A stretch of DNA of 64,000 nucleotides from Immersiella caudata. Its lineage: Eukaryota; Ascomycota; Sordariomycetes; Sordariales; Lasiosphaeriaceae. The DNA lies in the NCBI GenBank assembly GCA_030512335.1, contig JAULSU010000005.1, positions 1,240,001 to 1,304,000 on the forward strand, read 5' to 3'. This document shows positions 1-11,443 of this stretch, in pieces (position 1 is the stretch's first letter; each line of letters opens with the position of its first letter). The translations under genes were made by a program, and so were the position numbers. Below the pieces are notes generated by a model, which was given only the letters and a program-made list of their open reading frames with translations, made no database searches and had not been told where the DNA came from.

Positions 1-147
1 ACTACCCGCACCGTCTGATTGGACAATCATGGGGGACCCGGGCGCCGATTTCCCGTATTCCTGCCAATATAGCAGTGGCAAGGATTCCTCCTCAGCTCCC
101 AAGCCGTTGGGCCCTCGTTTACTCCCTCAACACGCGAGTTTACAATC

Positions 148-1036
148 ATGGAGCGGCTTGAAGACATACTGTTGGAATACCTGGCCAACGAACAGAAGGA
201 CACGAATGTCAATCACCCTACGGGTTCATGTGGCTGTGGAGACGAACTGCTTCCTGTTTTTAACCAGGAACCGCCCGCACCGCCGTCCTACTCCGATCCA
301 GCAACCTTTGCGCACCATATGCTTGGCGTATCCCCGCCACTGCTCGACGACAACCCCTGGTTTCTGACTCACTGGGTCGACTTCAGTGTGATCCCAACGT
401 CCAGTAACAGCTTCGACGCATACACACACGTTCGTTGATTCTACCCGGCACTCCCTGGCTAACCAGGTCTCTAACTGAATTGCCTACCTGCAGTCTCTCG
501 GCGCGACCGATATCTCCTCCTTTCCAGGCTCGCTGTCGCTCCCCAGCCCCACCGCGACCAGCCCCTTCTTTCCCGGGCCCGTCACGCCACCTCTTCTAAC
601 GCCACCAGTAAAGCGAAAAAGAGGTCGTCCACGGCGGTATGACTGCCAAAACACCATTCCAGAACCAAGCAGCATCCGATCACCAACATATCCGAATACA
701 CGGACAGCGACCCCACCGCCTAACAGAACCTCACGCACTAAACATGGAGCCAGGGAAGCGCAATCAGACGCAAAACGGCTACGCAACCGCAACGCAGCGC
801 AGCGCTACCGCGGCAAACTACAGGAGTCAATATCACAACTTCAGGTTGAGGAACGAGAGGCTAGCGCTATGCATTTAGCGCTGAGAGCAGAGGCGGCGCG
901 CTTGCGCACAGAGCTTTTTAAGCTTAAAAATGAAGTCTTTAGGCATGTAGACTGTGATTGTTTGTATATACAGAGGTATTTGCGCCATGCTGTTTGCCAG
1001 AGTAGGGAGACGACTCAGTGGAGTGGGATATGCTAG
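148..1036 (+). CDS. bZIP transcription factor with AT-hook
   Basis: Two exons (148-429, 494-1036) joined by a 64-nt intron with a GTTCGT donor, a CTAAC branch-like sequence and a CAG acceptor; phase is kept and the product is about 274 aa. Seen: an acidic or proline-rich N-terminal half, an AT-hook-like KRKRGRPRR near residue 133, and then a bZIP basic region (RLRNRNAAQRYR) followed by heptad leucines or hydrophobics (LQESISQLQ..., LRAEAARLRTELFKLKNEV). Known: the N-x2-AA-x2-[YF]-R basic motif contacts DNA and the zipper dimerises. Inference: a nuclear DNA-binding regulator, perhaps of the small ATF/CREB-like fungal class. The C-terminus carries several cysteines (DCDC and later). Targets cannot be told from the sequence. 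Confidence 0.85.
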
Positions 1037-1421
1037 GGGAAAAATGTTGGTTGGGGTGGCTGATTTGAGAGTGTCGGCTGGATTGCGAGGAAGGGATGGT
1101 CTAGGTTGGCTTCCCGTCCCCTGCTTTGCACTTCATGACCACGGTTTCTGTTGAATGCTGATATGTCAACCTCTCTTCTGAGCAGTCTCTGGACCTGCAA
1201 GCACAGATTCCATGTTTGAGAAGCGGTCGAGACGAAGGGTGAACCAATCATAGCGCATACGGGCAACATCTTTCTCAACAATATTACGTCACCCTTGGTG
1301 AGGGGTAAATTCTGTTTCAACATCATCTCGTTGGGCATGTCACCAACCACCTCGTTCAAAGCCCTGGTAAAAGACAGCCCGTATCCAAATACATAGGGCG
1401 CCGGACTAGCATTTTGCCACG
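1037..1421. other. Intergenic spacer
   Basis: 385 bp between two regulators transcribed in the same direction. No convincing gene, RNA or repeat was seen. It presumably holds the 3' end of the bZIP transcript and the promoter of the Zn2Cys6 gene. Confidence 0.5.
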
Positions 1422-3919
1422 ATGGCAGCGTCGAAGAGAAAACTGCTTGCAATTCTGCCCAAAGAAGCGAAATCACCAGCCGGTGTACCGACAAAAATTT
1501 CCATTCCGCCCCGCAAGCGGCAATCGACCCAGGGGGTCTGTGAAAGTTAGTGCATTTTCGTCATTCTTTCGATCTGCTATTTACAAGGCTGACATACGAG
1601 GTGATATCACCTTATTAGACTGCAGAAAGCGGAGAACAAAGGCAAGTTCCCGATACCACCTTGGCAGGGCAGGAAGAATAAATGGCTGACACAAGATTAT
1701 CCGCTGACAGTGTGACGGCTCTCGGCCACGATGCACTCCATGTGCAAAGAAGACGTTGCAATGTGTGTTCCCCACGCTGACAAGGCTCGAGGCACAACAG
1801 GTCGAGAAGCTTTCGCAAACGTCCCAGACATTGACCGAGCTGTTCGAGCTGCTCAAGGGCCAGCCCGAGGACGTCGCAATGAACGCCTTTTGGTCGATTA
1901 GACAGGGGCAGCCTCCCAAGGCCATCCTAGAATCCATCTGTAGCGGTATGTCTAATCGATACAGCCCATCGCTCCACGTGACAAACAGGAGTTTGCTACC
2001 TCCTTCCCAGACACCCCTAGAGTTTCAGCTAGTCGTTCAGCATCCCAACGTCTACCCTTCCTTGACTCCTTTGGATATGAAGTCCCTCGACTTGCAGCTG
2101 CTGGAGATCGAGCCCCTCAACGCTCAAACTCAAGGGAGATCAACCCTTTCCTATTTCCAGGGGCCAGCGGCGGAGGCTCCGAGTGTCACGGTCGATCTTG
2201 ACAAAATCCAAGGCAACATGCAGGAACTTGACAAGCGTGCCACAGAGCCGGTGGATCCTCGCCTTCGATATCTCAACAATATTGCGACTTGGACAAGCAT
2301 CGATATCAATAACCAGTTCGCGGCCGAGGCCATTACGCTATATCTACGAATTAATCAGCCATGGTGGGCCTTGTTTGATGCAAAGTTATTCCTCGATGAT
2401 TTCGTCAGCGGGGGGACGAAATTCTGTTCACGACTCTTGGTCAATGCTCTTCTTGCTTGGTCTACTGTGAGCCGGTCTTCCGATTCGCAGTCGTCTTTCG
2501 GACGCTGCCAGAATGTTACTAACTGCTTGCAACAGCAAAGTTATGCCCACTTCGAGCCAATGGCCGCTACACTCTCGGCACGATTCTTGGAGGAGGCATC
2601 ACGACTGTACGACGCCGAAGGTTGCGAGGATAGACTGACGACAGTAGCAGCTACATCTTTGATGAGCATGACCTGGACAACTTTGGGAAATGACAAGGCG
2701 GCTGGGCGTTGTCTACAGCGTGAAAGTTCTAGCATGGCAGCACGTCTGGGGCTGTACGGTGGTGGTGGTGGTGGTGGTGGTGGTGGTGGTGGTGGTGGTG
2801 GTCGTGAATCCAGGAGCCCGCTGGACCTGCAGGACGAGAAGGTCAAGGTGGCGGCGTCTGCAACAGCATGGGGCTCTTTCAACTTCCAAATGCAAGTTTC
2901 GCTCAAGGCTTTCGGCACACTCTTTACTGACCAACGTCATAGGGTCATGTCAATGAGCTACCGCCAAGAACCGCTCCCCAAAGGGCTGCCGAAATTTAGC
3001 ATTCCCGACTTGGACGGGACCTGCACGTCCACCTACGCAGCTGTTTGTCAGTTCTGGTCGATAGCATTTGACATGAACCGCCTCCGTGGCTCGGAAAAGG
3101 CTGCGTCGTTGCCATCGGCCGAAGCCCTCTTCCAGAAATTGCTAGCCTGGGCAGATACCTTGCAAGAAGGCGTAAAACGCAACGAACACAATCCAGATCA
3201 CGTTCTCAACCTACAGTGAGCCCCTCCACCCCCCCAAAAAGGAGAGAAGAAGAAAAAAAAAAAAGACTGACTCCCAAAGCATTTGGTTCCACACCGCCAT
3301 AATCGACCTCTTCCGCCCCTTCACGGAAACCCAACCCCAACCCTCCCTCCCCTCCTTCCCCCCAACCACCCACGCAACCCCCACCGCCATCATTGCCGCC
3401 TCCATCCACCAGCTCAAACACCTCATCTACCAATACCGTTGCCACCACGCCTCCTCCAAATACTCCATCATCTACCAAAGTGGCATGCTCTACCTCGTTA
3501 ACCACATCCTCTACCACTCTAACCTCTCCACCTCTTCCGAGTCCCAATTCTACTTCCTCCTCTGCATGCGCGGCTACCAGCACCTCGCGCGCCACATGCC
3601 GTTTGTCAGCGGCATCGTGCAGAGCCTGCTGGCCATGGCGACGAGGCAGGGGGTTGTGCTCGGGGAAAATGCGCAGAGGGTGTTTGATGAGGTGCGGAGT
3701 GAGAATCAGAGGAGTAGGGAGTTTTCGAGCGAGTATCCGGTTGATTTGGAGGTGTCGGATGTGGATCCTTCGGCGGCGACGTTGGAGAGGCTGGCGGGGG
3801 ATTTTCAGGTGATGGAGCTAAAGGTGGGGGAGGAGGAGGTGCCGAGAGGGTGGAAGGGGGGGTTGGAGAGTATGAAGGTTATGCTGATGCCGGCGTATGA
3901 GAGTGATGGGGGGTTGTGA
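1422..3919 (+). CDS. Zn2Cys6 fungal-specific transcription factor
   Basis: Four exons: 1422-1545, 1619-1641, 1711-3215 and 3280-3919. The zinc cluster is assembled from three exons, giving VCENCRKRRTKCDGSRPRC and then TPC...C, which is the full C-x2-C-x6-C-x5-C-x2-C-x6-C pattern. The 23-nt second exon encodes CRKRRTK. The intron after it starts with GCAAGT, so it is a GC-AG intron. The acceptor of the last intron restores VLNLHIWFHTAIIDLFRPF, typical of the fungal-specific TF domain (middle homology region). The linker region LEFQLVVQHPNVYPSL also matches NirA-type regulators. A run of 15 glycines interrupts the regulatory domain. Known: such proteins bind CGG/CCG-containing sites as nuclear activators or repressors. 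Targets are unknown. Confidence 0.85.
2758..2802 (+). repeat. (GGT)15 coding microsatellite
   Basis: Fifteen perfect GGT codons in frame inside the Zn2Cys6 regulator encode 15 consecutive glycines. Perfect purity suggests recent expansion by slippage; length should vary among strains without breaking the frame. Confidence 0.97.
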
Positions 3920-4199
3920 GGTTTTTAGTTGTAATTCATGGCTATAGCGATGGCTGCAATGGAATCGACTTAGGAGGTTTGGGAAGATTGGCGGAAGGGG
4001 AATGTGGGGAAGTGGCGTTGGCGCTAACGCCGTTAGGGTTAGCGCCGCGGGGTGCCGTGTTCAGTAGGCAAGAGCTCTTCAGCTGCACAAGTTGTCCGAA
4101 GGCACTTGCCCGACGGAGCTGATAAGAAGAGAACGACGACTCCACTCCCTTCACCAAAGTGCGCACTTGGTCCCATTTCACCCACTCCATCCCAGAAAA

Positions 4200-6745
4200 A
4201 TGCACAACCCAATACAGCAACCGCTCGACGGATCTTCTGACACCGGACTGCCACAGCCTTGTCCTCATTGCGAGCAGGTTGCTGAGAAGTTTGAGGCAGT
4301 TTTTGATAGGTATCGTGGTCAAGACTACGAGCCACCCCAGCCAAATCTGTATTGCCATGTCGAGCCTGGAAATGCGACCGACTTCCAACGTCGTCCGGAC
4401 TGTGCCACATGCACCTCTATCTGGCGTCTTATCCACCACTGCATTTGCCCCAAGACACCTCAGGGCACGAAGAGCGATAATCCGGGTCTCTGCGCGTCCT
4501 GCTCTGTAACACTTGCTGTACTGAAGACTATTTCGTCTATCTAGAGCAAATCGGCGCCCCTTTGCTCTTCTGCTCCCCCTCACCCAAACGCTAACCATTT
4601 ACTTATCAGTGTGGTTTTGAGAAATCCCCAAGGCGGAATGCTGGGATTCATGGGATACGGGCCCCCTTATGACACCTCGCCGAGAGTTTGGGATCCAGCT
4701 ACCGAGTGGCGCCATAGACCCGGCGGGGATGACCCGCTGGGTACGATACTGCGACAAGTCTCACTGGTACTGTCGGAAGTGGTTCGCTAGTACCAGAACG
4801 GAGCTTTCAAGGCCGGCCTTTCTCATACACATGGGAAAGATGTGTGTAACCAGCCATTCCGGCAACTACAAGCGGTATGCAGCGCTAAGCTACATCTAGG
4901 GCTCTAGTCATAGTGCGCTCGCGGCGCGCAAATCCAACACGGACGCTCTCTGTCAGCCAGACTCCCTCCTGACGGACGTCACCAAGACTATCATCGACGC
5001 TATCACTCTCGGCCGTTCCATTGGCGTCAAGGATCTTTGGGTTGACAGGCTGTGCATCTTCCAAGATGACCCGGACGTCTTGATGCCGCAGCTAGCCATC
5101 ATGGGCGACCTTTACAACTTGGAGTATCTCACCATCATCGCCGCAGATGGATCAAGTGCCCATTCGAGGCTCCCAGGAGTAGGAGATTCGGTTCGGAGTT
5201 ACCAGTCAAAGGTCCATCTGGTTTTCTTATCGTTGGTTCAGTTCCAGTGTTGCCTACAGCGAATCGCCGACGTCGCCATGGCATCAACGGGCTTGGACGC
5301 TCCAAGAGCGGTCGCTCTCCCGCCGCATTTTGGTACTCCACGACCAGACTGTGTACTGGCAATGCGTGTCTCAGTCGGTTCAAGAAGTCTGCTCAGCAGA
5401 TGACTCCAGAGAATGGTTCCCCCTGAAGGGGACAGGCCAGGACGTTAATAACCATGGTTCTCGCGGAGAAGGCTTTCCCGCGTTTGCGGCGAACACAGCC
5501 GGCCGCGCTGGCCATCCCATCCCCGACCTCGAAGGTTGCTGGAGGCTAGTGGCGGGGTATTCCAAGGGGAACCTAACTTTCCAGAGCGATGCCGAAAGAG
5601 CTTTTAGTGCCATTATGCGGGAACTTGGCCGATCATTTGACGGAGACTTCTTCTTCGGTCTTCCGCTGCTATTCTTTGACTATTCGTTGTTTTGGAAGCC
5701 CGCTGCCGGTGTCAAACTCAAGTGTCGGGAGGGGTTCCCTAGCTGGTCGTGGCTGGGATGGCGAGGGGAAGTCTCAGCAGCGCCGTACAGGGTGGGCCCC
5801 ACCAAATTCTGGCAACCGCTAGAGAGTGGAAGTCTCGGAAGGTCGGACCTTGACTTCGGTCATGTCTGGGATCCCTTGGTTTCGAATCCTGACGGCCGAC
5901 GGCAGCGCTAATCTTCTCGGAAATGAGCATTTCTCGCGATTCGTTCATCCGGTGGCGTATGAAGACCGCTGGTCATTTTCAAGCAGCCTACAGCGCCGCC
6001 ATAGCTCTCGAGCTTGGGGCTGTCGTGAAACTCGGGGCCAATACTTCTACGCAGCCCGGAAAGACGACCGTAACCTCGAACTCGACTGCAGTTCCAGCCC
6101 CACTGAGCCCGCCGTTGAGAGCATCCAACCAAACCCGATCAATACAGGAGACGGCTGGAATATGGTAGCCAGCGAGTATTTTACCTACCCAAACCTCTGG
6201 CGGAGATATGCACGGCCTTTTCCCGTCTGCTTCTCTGACATCATGGGAATGAATGAGTCCGGTATGGTTCGCTCCGGGCCAGCCGAAGAGGCAGATGATA
6301 ACTGGACGCGAACGGATTCGGTATATTCCACCCACCCTAACTGGCCACGCGACAAATTTCTCCACCCGTTCGTTATTCCCGAGCCTGGTCCGGATTTTGA
6401 AGTCGAGAGCGGCCGGCGGTGGCTCCCATACCTCAAGTTCAGTTCGCAATTCTACATCGCCACCATCATGTGTCGGGACGAAAAGGATGACGGGGTATGG
6501 CACCTTGAACACCCTGCGTACCCAGGTCAGGTCATGGGGATGCTGTATGCTGATATGGGAAATACGGATGACCTCGTCTTGTGGGCTTCTTGCCTGCCTC
6601 TTCTAATATCAAAACTCACCAGGTGCAACAGGATACTGCCGCGAGTTTGCCGCTCTGTGGGTCGAGCAACACAGCGGCATTTCGTACAGACGAAGATACG
6701 CATCCATCATCGGATCGAACCATTCATCTCACGCTACGTTGACGG
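4200..6745 (+). pseudogene. Disrupted HET-domain gene
   Basis: The HET (heterokaryon incompatibility) domain is recognisable but broken into several frames. The N-terminus starts at 4200 with paired cysteines (CPHC, CATC). The domain core near 4740-5160 reads YCDKSHWYC..., YAALSYI-stop-GSS, then DLWVDRLCIFQDD and YLTIIAADGSSAHSRLPG. The next block, in another frame near 5275, reads WHQRAWTLQERSLSRRILVLHDQTVYWQC, and the last recognisable piece near 6640 (YCREFAALWVEQHSGISYRR) is in yet another frame. The tag at 4897-4899 stands where the family has Trp (YIWGS), consistent with TGG to TAG. Known: HET proteins trigger cell death after fusion of incompatible hyphae. Inference: a dead allele, although some frame changes might be unrecognised introns. 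Confidence 0.75.
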
Positions 6746-7429
6746 AAGGATGAAAGACAGCGAATATCAGAGTCAAGTGTCCCCCTGAGACGATGGGTGT
6801 CAAGCTTGGCTGAGGGCGTCGCGGACGACGCTCTGGGGACGATGCGGGCCGATGACTTGTTTAAGGTTACTTTGGTGCCGCTCTTTTGGTTACCCACTTG
6901 CCCGGCTATTCCTGCCGTGACCATGATGTCTGGTTGCATGGCAAACCAGGTTCAATTTTGGGTTATCAGCCTCTTGCCACGAACGCGTCGCTAACTACTA
7001 ATCAACTTCTAACCAGAAGACGCAGATGGAACACGAATGATCCAAGACATCGGACTCAACCCAGTAATTCGGATTTTACACATTCTACAAGTTCCGTCCT
7101 TTTGCAACGATGAAGAAACAAATCAGCCGTCGGACCTGACCGAAGCTCCCCCTTTTCCAGGCGACGGAATGGACGGCAAGCCCAAGTTACGCGACTCGAT
7201 CGAAGCTTTACGAATCTATATCCTCGCAAGCGGTACGGCACCGATCCTGGCGAAAGCAACACCGCTCACGCTGGTACGGATGGGTGGGGCCGTTGCGGTG
7301 GATCGTCAAGGTGGACGATGAAGAGGTGGAGAGGGTGATCAGACGGGACGGCCTTGGAGCGAATAGGAGGTTTAGGGTTGGGAGGTGTGAGAAGACGGGG
7401 AGGAGGGAGTTGTGGATTGTGGGGTCGTG
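6746..7429 (+). other. Unassigned remnant after HET pseudogene
   Basis: Short open stretches continue to a stop near 7429 (for example a piece ending RRELWIVGS) but they change frame and show no recognisable domain. They may be the decayed tail of the HET gene or an unrelated remnant. No independent gene could be supported. Confidence 0.3.
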
Positions 7430-7525
7430 ACGGGGTTGTTTAGAGAAGGGCCAATGCATCTATATTCGAGTCCTCAAGCTCCATCTATGAAACTATCTCA
7501 ATCTATACTCCGTGCCCGCGCCAAC

Positions 7526-8546
7526 TCACTTGCTGCAGAGTGATCCTCGCAGAGAGGCAGGATTGGTATTGGCCGCTCCCCAGTCCCAGCCATCTGCACA
7601 CGGGACGATATTAGCAAGATTTGGTACACTGGAGAGATAGGAGCCCACTCACCCTTGATGACATCCCCATTCTTGACAAGGTCAGACCACGGCAGGAGCT
7701 GCCAGTCGTTGGAGCGGAACTCGTCCTTGTCAGCAAAAGCACAGCTGTCGATCACCGTCCTGCGCGTGTGGAAGGTGGCATGCTTGAATGCGCCGACGTA
7801 GACCTTGGGATGGTCCCGGTTCTTGGCGTCCTGGTCGTACTTGTCCCACTCGCTGGCAATCCGAAGTCAGCACCTTTTTTCGAACGAAAGAAAAAGAAAA
7901 AGGAAGAAGAAAAGGGCAAGGAAGGAAAAAAAGAGGAAAGGAAAAACCCACCCGTCAACCGTATTCTGAATACTCGCCCACCCCATCTTCTCCCAGTAGC
8001 TATGCTGCCCCAGGAAGATGCTCTCCCGAATCCACCGCCCCTTCCCATCCCCATTCCACTCCACAATCACATTCTCCCAGTCGCTCTTATGACCCGTGTC
8101 CTTCTTAAAGTAGATGCTATACGCCACCCGAACCTTCCCATTACACTCGCGGATGGTGTAGTAGATGGGGAACGGCGCACCAGCCGAGTTGCGCCCCGTC
8201 CATTCACCCGGCCAGCGACAGCCCATGTTGAGGTTGGCGCAGTAGACGCCGCCAGTCAGATGGCTGATGCCATCGACTTGGACTCCGTTGTACTCGGCGT
8301 CTTCGGGGTAGCAGGGGGCTTCGCCGCGGGGGCGGCCGAAGTGGTACATGGGGACGGCGGCCATGGCTGCTGCCTTTCCTCCGTCTGTGGGGAATGGTGT
8401 TAGTCATTATTGGTGAGATCTGTGGTGTTGTTAGAGGTGAGTGACGTACTGTCCCAGAAGTCATTCCATTTGATCGGGTTGTTGGCCGATATAGGGATCG
8501 CTACTGCCAAGGCAGCGATGAGTGTTTTGGTGATGGGGGTAAACAT
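7526..8546 (-). CDS. Secreted NPP1/necrosis-inducing-like protein
   Basis: Four exons on the minus strand (8546-8450, 8384-7952, 7852-7653, 7593-7526) keep phase and give about 265 aa. The first 21 or so residues form a signal peptide (Lys-Thr, then Leu/Ala/Val-rich, ending ISA). NLP-family landmarks follow: a first cysteine (APCYP), the central GHKSDWENVIV, which aligns with the family heptapeptide GHRHDWE, then HPKVYVGAFKHATFHTR, FRSNDWQLLPW and a terminal DWGAAN...LC. The Asp and Glu of the heptapeptide are kept, while Arg-His is replaced by Lys-Ser. Known: classical NLPs are secreted and act at plant plasma membranes, but many fungal members are non-cytolytic. Inference: a divergent member whose activity cannot be predicted. 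The second intron is strongly pyrimidine-rich on the coding strand. Confidence 0.8.
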
Positions 8547-9124
8547 TGGCTCGAGTGAGAGAAAAGTCGGGGGGGTGCGATGTTGGTTTAAGCTGTGGGT
8601 CTACACTAGGTAGAGCAACATGAATCCATTTGAGGACGCACCCTGACTTTATACCTATTCAAAGGCAACGAACGACTGACATGCCTGGATCTGAGTTGAA
8701 GCTCAGACTACACAAAAGACCCGGACCCCAAATGTGCAATAAGTCTGCCTAGGTGGGTAACCACACCAATCCCGTGAGTGGTTACATACTTAGTAAGGAG
8801 TTAATTAAAATCCCGGTGAGGCTGAATGTGGGGGCGGGTCCAAATCGGGGCAACGAAAAGGAGTAACCCGTATAGCTACTACGCCGGCCCGCATGATTTC
8901 CGGGTCCCTAAGTAGCAACCAATTGCGATAGTCCATTGGGACTCTGACAGCCCAGCCTGGCGGTCTTGCCGAACCCTTAATTTTAATGGTGGCTGTGGGT
9001 GGCACAGTGGTTATGCAGGCCGAAAACCTTAAGCGAACTTCGCCCGATGCGTGTGGGAGGGTTTCATCAGGTCAGCAGCTGAGACTGCGAGGCGTTCTCA
9101 CCTTTACCTAGCCAATACAACTCC
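8547..9124. other. Intergenic spacer
   Basis: About 580 bp between the NLP-like gene (promoter side) and the 3' end of a HET gene. It contains an AT-rich patch near 8795-8815 and otherwise nothing recognisable. Confidence 0.5.
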
Positions 9125-11238
9125 TCACGCCAATATGATTTCCTTCCACGTAGGGCCAGGCGCATACCCGTTCTTGACATCCTCTTGACGAATAGTGCCC
9201 AAACCTCTTCGCTCTGCGATGCCTTCGCTCCACTCCAACAGCATAACATTGTAAAACTTGGATTCCCGCTCCAGGCGGCTGTCGTACACGGTAGGGACGA
9301 GCTCATCAGATATGGATAGGAGAATCATCTCGAACAGGTCTTCCGACTCAAAGAATTTCGAGTCCTCGAGTCCATCAAGCGAGACTACGCCGCAGACCTG
9401 TCCCTGCGCGTTGATGAGTTTTGCAGTCGCCAAGAGAACGTCGAGATTATCAATGCGAAACCACACCGACACTGTCCAGAATCGCAATGCTGGGTAGGAC
9501 AACTGTGCCGTGTTTCCAGGCCAGGCCTCGCCGCTGGGTGTCGTCGGGCAAGGGTCGACGTCGATGTCTGGACAACGGCGCCGAAACGGCTTCCGCCCAC
9601 GGTACCCTTCAGCCTTGCGGTCGTGGGCTGGGAAGCTTTGGTGTTTTCCCGAAAGGTCCCAAACCAGTATTGCAGCTCGGCTGGCAAGATCGTAATGATA
9701 CCAGACGATCCAAGTGCGCTGTGCCAGCCATCTATTCACGCGGCGGTGCGTCTGAATGGTCACCTCGCCGCACCAGCCGGTCCAGGAATAACTCGGAAGT
9801 CCTACGCGCCGCCGAAGATTCGTGCCGTGGAATAAGAGGAACATGTCGAATGCGCCGGCGGGTATGCCCTGCAACATGTCGTAGCCCACCTCGTCTGACA
9901 CGCGACGGATGATGCCGGCCATGGCGCGGAGCACGTCGGTTTCCTTGGTCAGAGAGCGCTTGGTATAGTGTGGGATCATCCACGCGTAGTCCTGGAGCGG
10001 TATTTCGAGCATGATGGTGTTCAGGTAGGCCTCTTCGACGAATTGGAATCTAGAGCGGGTGCTAGGGGTCAGATCGTCTTCGCAAGTCTCGCAACTTTCG
10101 GACCTTCGACAGCGGAAGAAGACTTTGCCGCCGACGAAATAGAGAATGCGCCGCGAGAGGAGATGCTCCTGGAATCTGCTCGCCCTCTTGTATTAGCTCT
10201 GAGAATGGATCCTTGGTTCCTGTGTGATATGATAGGTAAATGCCAAGTGAAAGTGTGACAGGCCGGGGACGAGGGGAAAACTAACGTCCAAGCTCTCGAC
10301 TCGTAAACTGATCTCCTCAAGTAGGCATCGACATCAAAGTACACCCCCATAAACACTCCCGGCCGTACCTCCCTAGCTAGGGGCTCCGGGTTCCTGTCGC
10401 CCGGACTGGTGCCAATCAGGCCAGCGTTTGCGTCATGCCCACAAGCCCCAACAATCGTAAGCCAGGATTGCTCAAATATCAAGTCCATCACCTCAACCCC
10501 CTGCCTGAGGTCTTCCTGGTCGTTCTGCAGCAGGCACAGTGAATCTGCCCAGAGGTAACGCACACCCATCTTCCTAGTGGTGGTAATCGCATCTTGGATT
10601 GTCATGGGTAGATGGGCCCATGCGTCGTTGATGGCCCCGGGGCGCATCAATCTGGCCTTGTTGGCCGAGGTGAGTCGAAAATTCGGCACTGTGCCCCACA
10701 CGTAACTTAAAGCGACATACTTTGGGGACTCAACCCCTTCGGCGATGGTGTTGTCAACGACGTCGATAAGCCGCAGCATCTGGGGCGCCACTCTCCGCGA
10801 CGAGCGGATGCTGCAGTGTTCGGAGTGATTCGTCTCACAATGTTCGGCCCACTTCCTAGCCCGCTCAGCATCGAAGACTGAGTCGAGGGCGTCACGGAGG
10901 TAGAATCGGCGGTGATGAGGTTGCGTGGCGGAACCAAAGGCAAGCCAGGACTCCGGCCTGGTCCTGAAGGGGTTGCGCGAAAGGCCGAACGCGGGACGAC
11001 CGCCGGGCGCGTCGCGCTCGTACCACGTCAATGACAGCTGGGCCACAGAGTCGCCTCTCTCGGGGTGCTGGAATATTGCGTCACGGAGAAGCCGGCAGAA
11101 GGCGCACGAGGCGATTCCGCCGTTGACGGAGAAGCCCCGCAGACGGTACACATTGTTGCGGACGGCCTTGCCTTCTCGCAGGTCCTCGATGGGGACGTCG
11201 GCGCACACTGGGCAGGACTGGTTTTCGGATGCGGCCAT
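9125..11238 (-). CDS. HET-domain protein, apparently intact
   Basis: Two exons (11238-10286 and 10175-9125) with a 110-nt intron; the junction restores AWTFQEHLLSRRILYF, the conserved tryptophan-rich HET segment. The start at 11238 is the first ATG; an upstream open stretch has only a TTG. Domains: an N-terminal Cys pair (SCPVC) and SCAFCRLL, then the HET domain with YVALSYVWGTVPNF, the central RYLWADSLCLLQND and WLTIVGACGHDANAGL. A long C-terminal region contains GLPSYSWTGWCGE. Length about 667 aa, usual for stand-alone HET proteins. Known: HET proteins mediate vegetative incompatibility and programmed cell death. It is the only uninterrupted member of the three HET loci here. No partner gene of the het-c or NLR type lies next to it. 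Confidence 0.85.
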
Positions 11239-11443
11239 CAGTGGTCGTTCCTGCTTCAAGGCGTTGGGCGTGCGGCTTTTGAACAAGGCAATTGTGGAAG
11301 GAGCGTGGTGTCAAGGTGCGGGGTACTTTCAGCCCCGGTGACACAAACGGGGGGTCAGAGTGGGGGACATGTCAGGCAGCAAATGAAAAGATGAATTCCC
11401 CGAATTCCCCGAATTCCACATTTTCTGGCCATGATTTCGAGCT

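Noticed and set aside
2541..2940. Minus-strand frames encoding poly-Pro or poly-Thr runs
   Set aside because: They are complements of the GGT repeat inside the Zn2Cys6 gene.
10286..11286. Longer HET start at 11286
   Set aside because: The first codon there is TTG; the first ATG is at 11238 and begins a normal HET N-terminus.
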